Positions 1-8,600 of a stretch of 64,000 nt of DNA are shown here, piece by piece. This stretch comes from Bradyrhizobiaceae bacterium Ga0074131 (GTDB lineage Bacteria; Pseudomonadota; Alphaproteobacteria; Rhizobiales; Xanthobacteraceae), in assembly GCA_001464035.1 (NCBI GenBank), contig LNEC01000004.1:1-64000 (forward strand), given 5' to 3'. The number at the start of each line of letters is the position of its first letter. The first letter of the stretch is position 1. The notes beneath the pieces were generated by a model, which was not told the DNA's origin, did not search any database, and was given only the letters and a program-made list of their open reading frames with translations. The position numbers and the translations under genes were made by a program.

Positions 1-3
1 GGG

Positions 4-75
4 TGTCCATTCGGTTCTCCGCGAATCGCTGGTGGTTTGGCGACTTCAGAGTTTCCGGTCCGGGCCGAATGGACA
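4..75. repeat. Inverted repeat at the left edge (11-bp arms)
   Basis: TGTCCATTCGG at 4-14 is perfectly complementary to CCGAATGGACA at 65-75, leaving a 50-base loop. It lies in the non-coding first 300 bases. No function is recognised; it could fold in RNA or be the edge of a mobile element cut by the window. Confidence 0.5.
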
Positions 76-152
76 ACCTCCTGAAAGCCCACACCTAGGT
101 CTATTGTTTTACTAACCATTTCGTCCCCCTTGGGTTTGATTTCTGAGTGTGT

Positions 153-227
153 GCGGGATTGGTCATTCTATCTCTGGTTACATCTCGACCGCAAGGTAGC
201 GTTGGTGTCTGGACAAGCCAATCCCGC
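153..227. repeat. Second inverted repeat (10-bp arms)
   Basis: GCGGGATTGG at 153-162 is complementary to CCAATCCCGC at 218-227. The arm-to-arm size (75 bases) is close to that of the repeat at 4-75. The rest of 1-312 holds no recognisable gene. Confidence 0.45.
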
Positions 228-312
228 TGCCGATAGAGCCCCCAGAAGGGCGGGCCGCGCTTAGTGCGTTTGTTACATAGCTGCAGAAGGCGCTCAAACT
301 ATGTGTCGGCGC

Positions 313-1041
313 TCATGGAGAGCTGGCAGCAGGGGAACCAAAGTACTTCACCTTCCACCTATCCAGCTCGCCAATATAATGCTCTTTGGTCCGCAGCAGC
401 GTTAAGTCCACATTCTTGAAAAAAGCGCCGTACACCACGCCGCTGTTGCAGATCATCTTCACCGCTTCCTGAGCCCAGGAAATGAATGAATTAGGACGAT
501 AGAACGGCCCGATCTCGCCCAACGAATCATTCAATGTGAGCTTGAAGCCGCTCGGGGTCGCGTGCGTCGCGTGATGGGAGATGCGGTCGTATAGCTTCTT
601 CCGGTTCTTCTCTTTGAAGCCGTCTCGATTATCGAGCGCGTCGCGAATCGCCGCAGGCCCAAACTCATTCCGCAGCGCTTTCTCATCCGCCGTCTTCCAC
701 TGATTAACCTTGTCGGGATAGCTCACGAGAAAATCGACCAGGAAGACCGTCTCTAAAAAATCCCTCAGAGCGGAAAAGGCATTTTGATAATAACCGGAGT
801 GCGCCAATTTTATCGATGACCCGGCGGCATTGAACAATCTGATGCCCAAGAACTGGATCGTCAGCTCATCATCGTTTTTCCGAGCGTAGTCATGCGTGAA
901 CGCCCAAAGTATGTTCATCGCTTCGCAGATCATGTGGATATGGTCGGTCAGCTCCGCATTCCCAGTAGTCAAAGCCAGATGCGCACCGCGCAACCGCTCC
1001 TCCTCGGCGTGGAGCGTCATCAGATTATCTATTGGCTGCAT
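313..1041 (-). CDS. Conserved hypothetical protein
   Basis: A 242-residue reading frame from the ATG at 1041 (MQPIDNLMTLHAEEERLRG...). An AAGG ribosome-binding stretch lies about 11 bases upstream. An earlier in-frame ATG at 1095 is possible, but the further upstream part of the frame looks non-coding. The protein is soluble and mainly helical, with charged and aromatic segments and no signal peptide or membrane span. I do not recognise a named family. It resembles helical proteins often found in accessory islands next to restriction genes, but no catalytic motif is visible. The gene converges on nothing and is divergent from the SOS-type gene at 1337. Confidence 0.55.
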   Translation of the reverse strand: MQPIDNLMTLHAEEERLRGAHLALTTGNAELTDHIHMICEAMNILWAFTHDYARKNDDELTIQFLGIRLFNAAGSSIKLAHSGYYQNAFSALRDFLETVFLVDFLVSYPDKVNQWKTADEKALRNEFGPAAIRDALDNRDGFKEKNRKKLYDRISHHATHATPSGFKLTLNDSLGEIGPFYRPNSFISWAQEAVKMICNSGVVYGAFFKNVDLTLLRTKEHYIGELDRWKVKYFGSPAASSP

Positions 1042-1283
1042 CGGCGTGCCTTGCTGAGACAAGAAGAGACGAAAGAAACCGAGTAACAAGTCCATTGAAG
1101 AATGAAAGAAAGAGAAAAAAAGCCCTAGCCATTTCGCGAGCTGTGCGCAGTGTTGCGTCTCTCGAACGAACGATACTCGTAGACTGTTGTTGTCTGGTCC
1201 TCCCTCAGCGTTCAAGCAAGGGGGCGCGCCAGCGCGATTGTCCCCCGGCCGTGGCTCAGGAGAACATCCTTCAATTGACAAAA

Positions 1284-1298
1284 GAACATATAGAGAAC
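1284..1298 (+). promoter_or_regulatory. Probable LexA (SOS) box
   Basis: GAAC at 1284-1287 and GAAC at 1295-1298 are separated by exactly 7 bases. Read on the other strand this is GTTC-N7-GTTC, the alphaproteobacterial LexA operator. It ends 38 bases before the ATG at 1337, where an operator would overlap the promoter. The motif is seen; control by LexA is inferred. Confidence 0.65.
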
Positions 1299-1336
1299 AC
1301 AATTGGCCGGTCAGGTCAAGCAGTTGGAGTCAGGCC

Positions 1337-1585
1337 ATGGCCGAAGTCACCTATTACGTCGCGCTACCTTTCGTCGCCGTAGATGACGGCATTGCTGCTG
1401 GCGAGCCCACGGAATGCTTCAATCCAAACGCTGCTGTAATGCGAGCTGAGGCGTTATCTCGCAAGGAAGGGCACGTAGGCGCAGTCGCCTTTAGCCGCAC
1501 CGGTGACCCTGCTACCGGTGATTTCAGCGATGCCAGAGTGATCAGAAAGTTCGGCGATGTGCCGGTTGATTTGAGTGCGCTATGA
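1337..1585 (+). CDS. Small conserved rhizobial protein, probably SOS-controlled
   Basis: An 82-residue protein starting MAEVTYYVALPF. I recognise the sequence type as a small conserved hypothetical common in Bradyrhizobium and related genomes, often near DNA-damage genes, but no biochemical role is known to me. The start is set by the conserved N-terminus and by the LexA-type box just upstream. The frame is open further upstream (from 1187), but that part has no conserved look. It contains a GDPATGDF segment and ends in a hydrophobic DLSAL tail. Most likely a damage-inducible accessory protein. Confidence 0.7.
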   Translation: MAEVTYYVALPFVAVDDGIAAGEPTECFNPNAAVMRAEALSRKEGHVGAVAFSRTGDPATGDFSDARVIRKFGDVPVDLSAL

Positions 1586-1818
1586 CCTTCAATTCATCTG
1601 CGCTGAGATCGATAGGCTGCCCTTCAGATTCTAGGCAGCAAAAAGAAGTCTTCATGCAACAACGTTCCGGCATCAGTACCGCGTCGGGTCGGATGCAAGC
1701 TTCTGTGGATGCGCTGTGTATAAAACGAGACAAATTGATCGGCGAACAGCGCATCGTGCAACGCTGCACGAACGAATGCGGTGTGATTCACTAGAGTAAC
1801 AGTTAATTGGGAGCCACT

Positions 1819-3036
1819 ATGAACGAGGAAGCTGGTTTCGGTACCATCAAGTGCCCAGGGTGTGGTGAAGCGATTCCGATTAGCGAAGCTATTCATCACC
1901 AAATTGCCGAACGAACGCGCGAGAAATTCAAGGCCGAGGCGTTGGAAGGAAAACGGCTTCTGGCAGCAAAAGAGCGTGAGCTAAATGAAAGGGCGGCGGC
2001 TCTCGATAAGACCATTTTTGACCGGCTTGCTGCAGAACGCGCCAATCTATCAATAGAGATCGAGGCACGGTTGAGGTCCGGATTGTCAACTGAAATTGCG
2101 GACCTTAAGCGGCAGGCGGACGAGAGAAGCGAGCGGCTCGCACAAGCACAAGCAATCGAGCTTGAACTCCGAACCGAGAAGCGAAATCTTGAGGAACGAG
2201 AAAAAGCTCGTGACCTCGAAATGGCTAGGAAGCTGGATGAAGAGCGAGTTCGGCTTCAGCAAGAAATCTCAACGCGGCTCGAAGAGGAACATGCGAGGCA
2301 AGTGGCTGAGAAAGATAAGCGCCTTTCAGATGCAATGAAGGCTAACGATGAGCTTCGGCGCAAGCTGCAGCAAGGTTCGCAACAGCTCCAGGGCGAGGTA
2401 CTCGAACTTGCTCTAGAAGACCTGATTTCTCAAGCGTTCCCATCGGATCTGGTTCAGCCCGTACCAAAGGGCATCAACGGTGCGGACATAATACAACGTG
2501 TTCAAAATCCGGGCGGCGACCTTGCTGGATCCATAATTTGGGAATCAAAACGGACGAAGGCATGGAGTGACGGCTGGATACAAAAGATCAAGGACGACCA
2601 GCGGCAGGCAAAAGCCGACATTGCCATAATGGTGAGTGACGCGCTTCCCAAGGACTGCAGTCACTTCAAACAAATTAGTGGGATTTGGGTAACGCACCCA
2701 AGGTGTGCAATTCATCTGGCGAGTGCCCTCAGGCTGTTGTTGCTCGAAGTCGCGTCGGCGAAACGAGCCGCGGTGGGCAAAAACGAAAAGATGGAAATTC
2801 TGTTTGCCTACCTGTCGGGTATTGAGTTTCGCCAAAGGGTGGACGCCATCGTGGAAGCGTTTGTGACCATGCAAGAGGATTTGCAAGAAGAGCGGCGATC
2901 AACTGAGCGGCGCTGGGCGAAGCGCGAAAAAACCATTCAACGGGTTATCACCAATACGTCTGGAATGTATGGTGATTTGCAGGGGTTGGTTGGGTCGTCG
3001 TTAGCGTCCATCCCGGCCCTTACTTCGGGTGATTGA
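1819..3036 (+). CDS. DUF2130 domain protein (coiled coil plus nuclease-like domain)
   Basis: 405 residues. The ATG at 1819 has GGAG 9 bases upstream; the frame also opens at 1807. A CPGC half zinc ribbon sits near residue 13. Residues of about 30-190 form a long charged coiled coil rich in E, R, K and A. The C-terminal half matches the DUF2130 family, with the segment around WESKRTKAWSDGWIQKIKDD (residues about 245-265) and a following ADIAIMVS strand. This family is thought to adopt a restriction-endonuclease-like fold; the conserved E-S-K with downstream D and K residues fits. It is commonly found in mobile and defence islands. The function is unproven. Confidence 0.75.
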   Translation: MNEEAGFGTIKCPGCGEAIPISEAIHHQIAERTREKFKAEALEGKRLLAAKERELNERAAALDKTIFDRLAAERANLSIEIEARLRSGLSTEIADLKRQADERSERLAQAQAIELELRTEKRNLEEREKARDLEMARKLDEERVRLQQEISTRLEEEHARQVAEKDKRLSDAMKANDELRRKLQQGSQQLQGEVLELALEDLISQAFPSDLVQPVPKGINGADIIQRVQNPGGDLAGSIIWESKRTKAWSDGWIQKIKDDQRQAKADIAIMVSDALPKDCSHFKQISGIWVTHPRCAIHLASALRLLLLEVASAKRAAVGKNEKMEILFAYLSGIEFRQRVDAIVEAFVTMQEDLQEERRSTERRWAKREKTIQRVITNTSGMYGDLQGLVGSSLASIPALTSGD

Positions 3037-3408
3037 TCGAGAGCCAATCTTCTGCGGACACGTAGCACAGGCTGGCGGCCCCATAGTCCGGTCAATGTAA
3101 TTAGCCCGAATTTGGAACAATTGATATTGGCAGCGCCAAGGCCGAATAGCTCCTCTGTTACTATGCAAGTTCTCGCAACCATCGCGACGTAGAGAGCCGC
3201 AAGCGCGAGCATCAGCGACCGGCAGAACCGGTAGACTTTTGTCAGCGCAGGTGTTCCAGCAGGAAACTGGGCATGGCCCGGAGTGGATGGGCGGAAAACG
3301 TGCCTGTCGAGTCTTGCGAGGTAATTTCAGGTCGGCAAAAGTAAACATTGAAACAGCAGCCGCGCCCTCTCATTCTGAGAGTCGGGACCGGTTGCTTTGA
3401 AGGTGGCA
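3037..3408. other. Intergenic stretch with nothing recognised
   Basis: The convergent 3' ends of the DUF2130 gene and the GHKL-ATPase gene flank 372 bases. Short minus-strand frames cross it but show no family signature or good ribosome-binding site. No clear terminator hairpin was found. Confidence 0.4.
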
Positions 3409-5412
3409 TTAATCGTCCTCTGACCTGTCGGTCGGAAGACCCAGTTTCTTAAACAGCATTCTGTTGCGCCGAAGAGCATCGCCGACTAGCTTTTCATACG
3501 AGATGATCTCGAAGTAAAGTTTAAGTTGAGAGTTCCAGCCGAAATATCCGCGACCGTCAGGCGTTAGCTGTCCACCTGCATCGACAGCCCCTTTCTCAAC
3601 ATTTGGAGTGACATCGCAGACAACGTAACAGAACGCTGGCGCGTCTTTGCTAGTGCCTTCTATTGGTCGGCCTTTGCGATCTTTAAACCTTCCAGCCCGT
3701 ATGTCTCGCACCTGATCGTAGACCTGAGAGAGGGGGCTCCGCTCGAAGCTCCTTCGATCTGGCTTTTTGAATTCGACGATCACAAACGACGTGCTCGGGT
3801 CTCGTCCTTCTCGGAAAGTAAGGGTCCGGTCAAATACGGCCAGAAGATCCGGCCTAGTTGCTGCGTCATTTTCGAGGCGGTCGCTGGACCTCAGCTCCTT
3901 ATCGGACTCCATGAAATCGTGGTGAGTTAGTCGATCATCAAGAATCCAAAGATTTTGCTCTTCGAATTCGACTTCGTCGGACCCCTGCCGCATCGGATGG
4001 ATGAGACGGTGCACCACTGCCTCTAATTGATACCGCCCGGTATCGTCGTCGCGCTCTAACGCTTTCTCTAAGAGATTTATTACGATCCGACGGTGGACTA
4101 CGTAGTTCGCGAGAGCCGTCTGGTCGAGGTCTTCGAAATTTTTGAAGAACCCGTCCATCTGCGTCTGATAATCTTCCATCGTGTCTGAACCCGGCTCAAA
4201 AGCCAGCAGAGCGCGACCTTCTTCCTTAAGATCGGACTGCCGCTCGACCCATACGCGACCGAGAGCCGCGTCAATCTCTTTCGGCTTCGGGTTCGCGGGC
4301 AAAACTTCAAGTACGCGCGTTCCATGAGTCTTCAGAAGACGCCTATACTCCGGAGCTTGGTCAATTACGTATCGCGAGACTGTCTCTTCCTTCTGCTCTC
4401 GCATCTTTCCCAAAAATACGGCGAGTTCCTCGCGAACAGCGTCTAGTGCGCCGCCACGTATCGCGCTTAAGCTCTTGGAGCTCTCAAATAGATCGTCCTC
4501 ATCCTCATTGATTTCGAATCCGAAGCGGTCGGTACGCACCATCAAGTCCAGGCGCGGCCCCTCAACAAATCCGTAATACGCTGCAAGGCTTCCATCATCG
4601 TTTTCGATTTTACGTTCCAGGCCGGGAACGTAACGCGCAAGTTTCTCTCGCTTGACGGCACGGCCACGTGCAGCATAGACGAGTTGGTTCTCTCGGATTT
4701 CAGCCGAATTGACACGATAGCCGGTGAGTGAAAACTCGTCGCTCTCGACCTTGAAATTACGGGTCATGGCGTTCGGTGCAACGGTTTCGGCAAACCTTGC
4801 ATTGAGATTCAGTACCCCGCCCTCATCCCGAATTGTTATCTCCGGGCCGTCTGCCCTGCGGAAGTACGGGAGAAAATGGAAGATGATCTGATCGGCATAC
4901 CACTCCAGCGGCCTTGAAAGCTGCTTACTGAGTTTCTCATCCAAACCAGAAAGCTTGATCGTAGTCCCTGATTTTTTGGAAGTCGCCGCCATGACAGGCG
5001 GTGTGTCCTGATCCTCGCTCCGATCAAAAACAAATGATCGCCGGGCTATTCCGCCGTCATGTTGAAAAGAGCTGTCTATCTCAACCTGCGAAAATGCTTT
5101 TAGCCAAAGGAACCGTCCATTTCCTTTGCCGCCCTTGTCAGCCTTGTAGCGGCTCTCCGCTGTGAAGAACGAACGGGTGTTGTCTTCAGTGAACCCGACG
5201 CCGGTGTCACGAATTCTGAATGTATCCGGGCGAGCAATGCCTTCTTCAAGCATTTCGGGAAATCGCTCAATAACGATATCGATTTCATGACGACCGGCTC
5301 CGGCGTCTTCGATGGCCTGCAACGAGTTGTGGATCGCGTCATAGAGCGGGGAGAGAGGCCTCGACGCAGGCAGTGTCGTATTGTTGAGTTTACCGGCAAT
5401 GCTTGTCCTCAA
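3409..5412 (-). CDS. GHKL (HSP90/MutL-type) ATPase fused to a PD-(D/E)XK nuclease-like domain
   Basis: 667 residues. The N-terminal Bergerat ATP-binding fold is clear: N-box DAIHNSLQAI at about 25-34, DTGVG at 69-73, and the glycine-rich lid KGGKGNG at about 93-99. The C-terminal part carries RPDLLAVFD (520-528) followed by IVEFKKP (545-551), the D...ExK pattern of PD-(D/E)XK nucleases. The middle, about 200-500, is unassigned. An ATP-gated nuclease is therefore inferred. It is transcribed away from the type III restriction operon and shares its 341-base upstream region. It may be part of that defence locus or an independent system. No membrane segments or histidine-kinase H box are seen. Confidence 0.75.
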   Translation of the reverse strand: MRTSIAGKLNNTTLPASRPLSPLYDAIHNSLQAIEDAGAGRHEIDIVIERFPEMLEEGIARPDTFRIRDTGVGFTEDNTRSFFTAESRYKADKGGKGNGRFLWLKAFSQVEIDSSFQHDGGIARRSFVFDRSEDQDTPPVMAATSKKSGTTIKLSGLDEKLSKQLSRPLEWYADQIIFHFLPYFRRADGPEITIRDEGGVLNLNARFAETVAPNAMTRNFKVESDEFSLTGYRVNSAEIRENQLVYAARGRAVKREKLARYVPGLERKIENDDGSLAAYYGFVEGPRLDLMVRTDRFGFEINEDEDDLFESSKSLSAIRGGALDAVREELAVFLGKMREQKEETVSRYVIDQAPEYRRLLKTHGTRVLEVLPANPKPKEIDAALGRVWVERQSDLKEEGRALLAFEPGSDTMEDYQTQMDGFFKNFEDLDQTALANYVVHRRIVINLLEKALERDDDTGRYQLEAVVHRLIHPMRQGSDEVEFEEQNLWILDDRLTHHDFMESDKELRSSDRLENDAATRPDLLAVFDRTLTFREGRDPSTSFVIVEFKKPDRRSFERSPLSQVYDQVRDIRAGRFKDRKGRPIEGTSKDAPAFCYVVCDVTPNVEKGAVDAGGQLTPDGRGYFGWNSQLKLYFEIISYEKLVGDALRRNRMLFKKLGLPTDRSEDD

Positions 5413-5753
5413 AGCGCCCCCACACTTCCATAGTATACAAATTATGGTTGTTATAGGCGGCAGAATACATTGTTTGATAGAACCAGCGCAATCGATACAC
5501 TCCGACTATTCCGGTGGTTGTGCGTCCGTGGGATTAAACATTTCAGGTCGCATAAGTGGTATGCAAAGGGCACCCCAATTTGATACATCTGACTATCCGT
5601 CTCGTGCATTGAGGGATTCGCGTCCGCACGGCGGGTAAGGCGTCATTCCCCCTCAAGGCGATACAGACCGCGCCAATCTACCGGGCGAAGCTGCGAAGCG
5701 CTCGCAAGTGCGCGGCCAAGAACAAGGGGTGGCGAAGCCTGAAGGGGGCGAAA
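5413..5753. promoter_or_regulatory. Divergent promoter region between the GHKL ATPase and SNF2 genes
   Basis: These 341 bases separate two divergent genes and contain the local AT-rich part (about 5425-5475), where promoters for both directions could lie. No exact -35/-10 pair or operator palindrome is convincing. A plus-strand frame at 5381-5638 has no family look. Confidence 0.35.
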
Positions 5754-8600
5754 TTGACCACCGAATACCATTCCAAGCTCTTTGCTCATGAGCTCACACG
5801 GCAGCATTCGGTCGCTGATTCCGAAAAGCTGGCGGGTGCCTTGCTCGATGCTCAGGTCGATCTCAATCCTCATCAGGTTGAGGCGGCGCTCTTCGCATTC
5901 AAATCGCCGCTTTCCAAAGGCGCAATCCTGGCCGACGAAGTCGGTCTTGGGAAAACCATTGAAGCGGGTCTCGTGCTTGCCCAGAAATGGACAGAAGGAA
6001 AACGCCGAATCCTGGTCATCACGCCCGCCAACCTCCGGAAACAATGGTCACAGGAGCTCGCGGAAAAGTTCTTCCTGCCCAGCACGATTCTGGAAGCCCG
6101 GAATTACAACAAAATGAAGAAGGACGGTGCGCGCCGTCCATTCGAACAGAAAACTCTCGTGATTTGCTCATTCCAGTTCGCCGCGCGGAATGCAGATGAG
6201 CTCATGGTCATTCCATGGGATCTTGTGGTCATCGACGAGGCCCACCGGCTCCGCAATGTCTATCGGGCTGACAATCGGATCGGCAGAGCGCTAAAGGGAG
6301 CGCTTGCCAACTCGCCGAAGGTGCTGCTGACAGCGACGCCACTCCAGAATTCGCTCATGGAGCTTTACGGTCTCGTTAGCCTTGTTGATGATTATGCTTT
6401 CGGTGATGCCAAGAGTTTTCGCGCTCAATATGCGCGACTTGACGACGAACAATTTGACGAACTCAAAGACCGGCTGAAGCCTGTATGTCACCGGACACTC
6501 CGGCGGCAAGTTTTGGAATATATCCGCTACACCAACCGCATTCCGATCACTCAGGAATTCGTACCAACGCAAGAGGAGCAAGCTCTTTACGACATGGTCT
6601 CGGACTATTTGCGCCGACCATCGTTGCAGGCCTTACCGTCCAGCCAACGGTCGCTGATGACACTAATCATGCGTAAACTACTCGCTTCATCCACATTCGC
6701 CATCGCTGGTGCGTTGGACACCCTCGCCCGCAAACTGGAACGCCAGCTCGGCAAGGACAAAGATCTTCGCGAGAAGCTCGAACAGGAACTCTCCGCAGAT
6801 TACGAGGAGTTCGAGCAAACCGCCGATGAATGGGGAGAAGATGAGGCTGAGACGGAATTGCTCACCCAGGACGACATCGCCAATATTGAGCGAGAGATCG
6901 TTGATTTACGCGGATTTCGGGATTTGGCTGTCTCTATTTCGGAGAATGCCAAAGGACAAGCGCTCCTGAGCGCGCTACGCGCTGGGTTCGCCAAGGCCTT
7001 GGAGCTTGGGAGCGCTGAAAAAACGATCATCTTTACCGAGTCCCGGCGGACGCAGGACTATCTCGTCAGGCTCCTTTCAGCGAACGGCTACGCCGAAAAA
7101 CTCGTTCTCTTTAACGGCTCGAATTCTGACGCACAGTCAAAAGCAATTTATAATGCCTGGATTGAGCGCCACAAAGGCACCGACCGCGTTACCGGCTCTC
7201 GTACCGCCGACATCCGCGCCGCGCTTGTTGATTATTTTCGCGAGAAAGCCTCGATTATGGTGGCTACTGAGGCTGCCGCCGAGGGTATCAATCTTCAGTT
7301 TTGCTCCATGGTTGTGAATTACGACCTGCCCTGGAATCCACAGCGGATCGAACAGCGGATCGGTCGTTGCCATCGCTACGGCCAGCGTTACGATGTCGTA
7401 GTGGTCAACTTCCTCAATAAGAATAACGCCGCCGACCAGCGGGTCTACGAGCTTCTTGCCGAAAAATTCAAACTGTTCTCCGGTGTGTTCGGTGCGAGTG
7501 ACGAAGTGCTGGGGGCAATCGAATCAGGCGTGGAGTTCGAGAAACGCATTGTTTCGATCTACCAAAACTGCCGTTCGACAGAGGAGATCGAAACCGAGTT
7601 CGAACATCTACGCACCGAGATGGACACCCACATCACTGCGACCATGGAGGATACGCGTCGCAAGCTGTTGGAGCACTTCGACGCAGAGGTTCATGACCGC
7701 CTGAAAATCAACATGGACCAAAGCAAGGAGTATCTTGATCGCTACGCCCGAATGCTCTGGTCTGTCACAAAGCACGAGCTCGGAAAGCAGGCCAAGTTCG
7801 ACGACGATTATCTGACATTCACCTTATCTGCCTGCCCGGCTGGCATCGATGTTCCGGTTGGAAGCTATTTCCTCTCGAAGCTCGGCATTGACGGGCACCG
7901 CTACCGGCTTGGTCATCCGCTGGCGCAGCACCTTATCGGGGTAGCGGGCGCGCGCAAGCTAAACGGAGCCGCGATTAGCTTCGATTACACTGCGTGGCCG
8001 CAGACCGCGGTGGCAATCGCGCCGCTTGTCGGCAAGGGGGGAACGCTTGTCGCGCACAAACTTTCGATCCGCGGCTCTGACGATCAGGATCACATCATTC
8101 TGGCCGCAATGACGGACGACGGAGTGTCGATTGACCCGGCAGCTGCTAAACGTCTATTCGAGCTACCTGTCAGCAAGAGCGGTGCCGCCGACGTTCGGCT
8201 GCCCGACACCCTAAAGACAACGGTGGACGCGCAACGCCAGTCAATCCTCGATGAAATGGCGGCCCGGCAGTCGGAATGGTTCGACGATGAAATTGACAAG
8301 CTTGACAGCTGGGCAGAGGACAAGCGCGCTGGACTAAAGGCCGATCTCAAGGAGCTCGACGAGGAGATCAAGGCGCTCAAGAAGGAGGTTCGTCAGACAG
8401 GCAATCTCCCTGATAAGCTGGCATTGCAGCGCAAGGCGCGCGGCCTCGAAGCAAGGCGAGATGAAGCGTGGCGCGCGTATGACGCTGCGGCGAAAGAGAT
8501 TGAGGTTCAGAAGGACGGCCTTCTGGATCAGGTGGAGGAGCGTCTTGGACAGACAGTGTCCGATGAGGAGCTCTTCACTATCAGGTTTCAAGTTCAGTGA
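5754..8600 (+). CDS. SNF2/RapA-type DEAH helicase of a type III restriction locus
   Basis: 948 residues, beginning with TTG at 5754 behind a GGGGG stretch. The conserved opening (MTTEYHSKLFAHEL) fixes the start. Superfamily 2 motifs are clear: motif I DEVGLGKT (61-68), DEAH (161-164), TATPLQN, and a C-terminal helicase lobe ending in the QRIEQRIGRCHRYGQ motif VI at about 525. The last 100 residues form a coiled coil. It is probably a dsDNA translocase. The stop overlaps the start of the methyltransferase gene by 4 bp (GTGA), so both are translated together. SNF2-like partners are known in DISARM (DrmD) and beside some type III-like methylases. Its exact role here is inferred. Confidence 0.85.
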   Translation: MTTEYHSKLFAHELTRQHSVADSEKLAGALLDAQVDLNPHQVEAALFAFKSPLSKGAILADEVGLGKTIEAGLVLAQKWTEGKRRILVITPANLRKQWSQELAEKFFLPSTILEARNYNKMKKDGARRPFEQKTLVICSFQFAARNADELMVIPWDLVVIDEAHRLRNVYRADNRIGRALKGALANSPKVLLTATPLQNSLMELYGLVSLVDDYAFGDAKSFRAQYARLDDEQFDELKDRLKPVCHRTLRRQVLEYIRYTNRIPITQEFVPTQEEQALYDMVSDYLRRPSLQALPSSQRSLMTLIMRKLLASSTFAIAGALDTLARKLERQLGKDKDLREKLEQELSADYEEFEQTADEWGEDEAETELLTQDDIANIEREIVDLRGFRDLAVSISENAKGQALLSALRAGFAKALELGSAEKTIIFTESRRTQDYLVRLLSANGYAEKLVLFNGSNSDAQSKAIYNAWIERHKGTDRVTGSRTADIRAALVDYFREKASIMVATEAAAEGINLQFCSMVVNYDLPWNPQRIEQRIGRCHRYGQRYDVVVVNFLNKNNAADQRVYELLAEKFKLFSGVFGASDEVLGAIESGVEFEKRIVSIYQNCRSTEEIETEFEHLRTEMDTHITATMEDTRRKLLEHFDAEVHDRLKINMDQSKEYLDRYARMLWSVTKHELGKQAKFDDDYLTFTLSACPAGIDVPVGSYFLSKLGIDGHRYRLGHPLAQHLIGVAGARKLNGAAISFDYTAWPQTAVAIAPLVGKGGTLVAHKLSIRGSDDQDHIILAAMTDDGVSIDPAAAKRLFELPVSKSGAADVRLPDTLKTTVDAQRQSILDEMAARQSEWFDDEIDKLDSWAEDKRAGLKADLKELDEEIKALKKEVRQTGNLPDKLALQRKARGLEARRDEAWRAYDAAAKEIEVQKDGLLDQVEERLGQTVSDEELFTIRFQVQ

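Noticed and set aside
1582..1794. 70-residue plus-strand frame whose start overlaps the SOS-type gene stop
   Set aside because: The ATGA junction is suggestive, but the protein has no family look and opposite-strand frames of equal quality cover it.
5643..6085. Minus-strand frames over the start of the SNF2 gene
   Set aside because: They are antisense shadows of clear SF2 helicase motifs on the plus strand.
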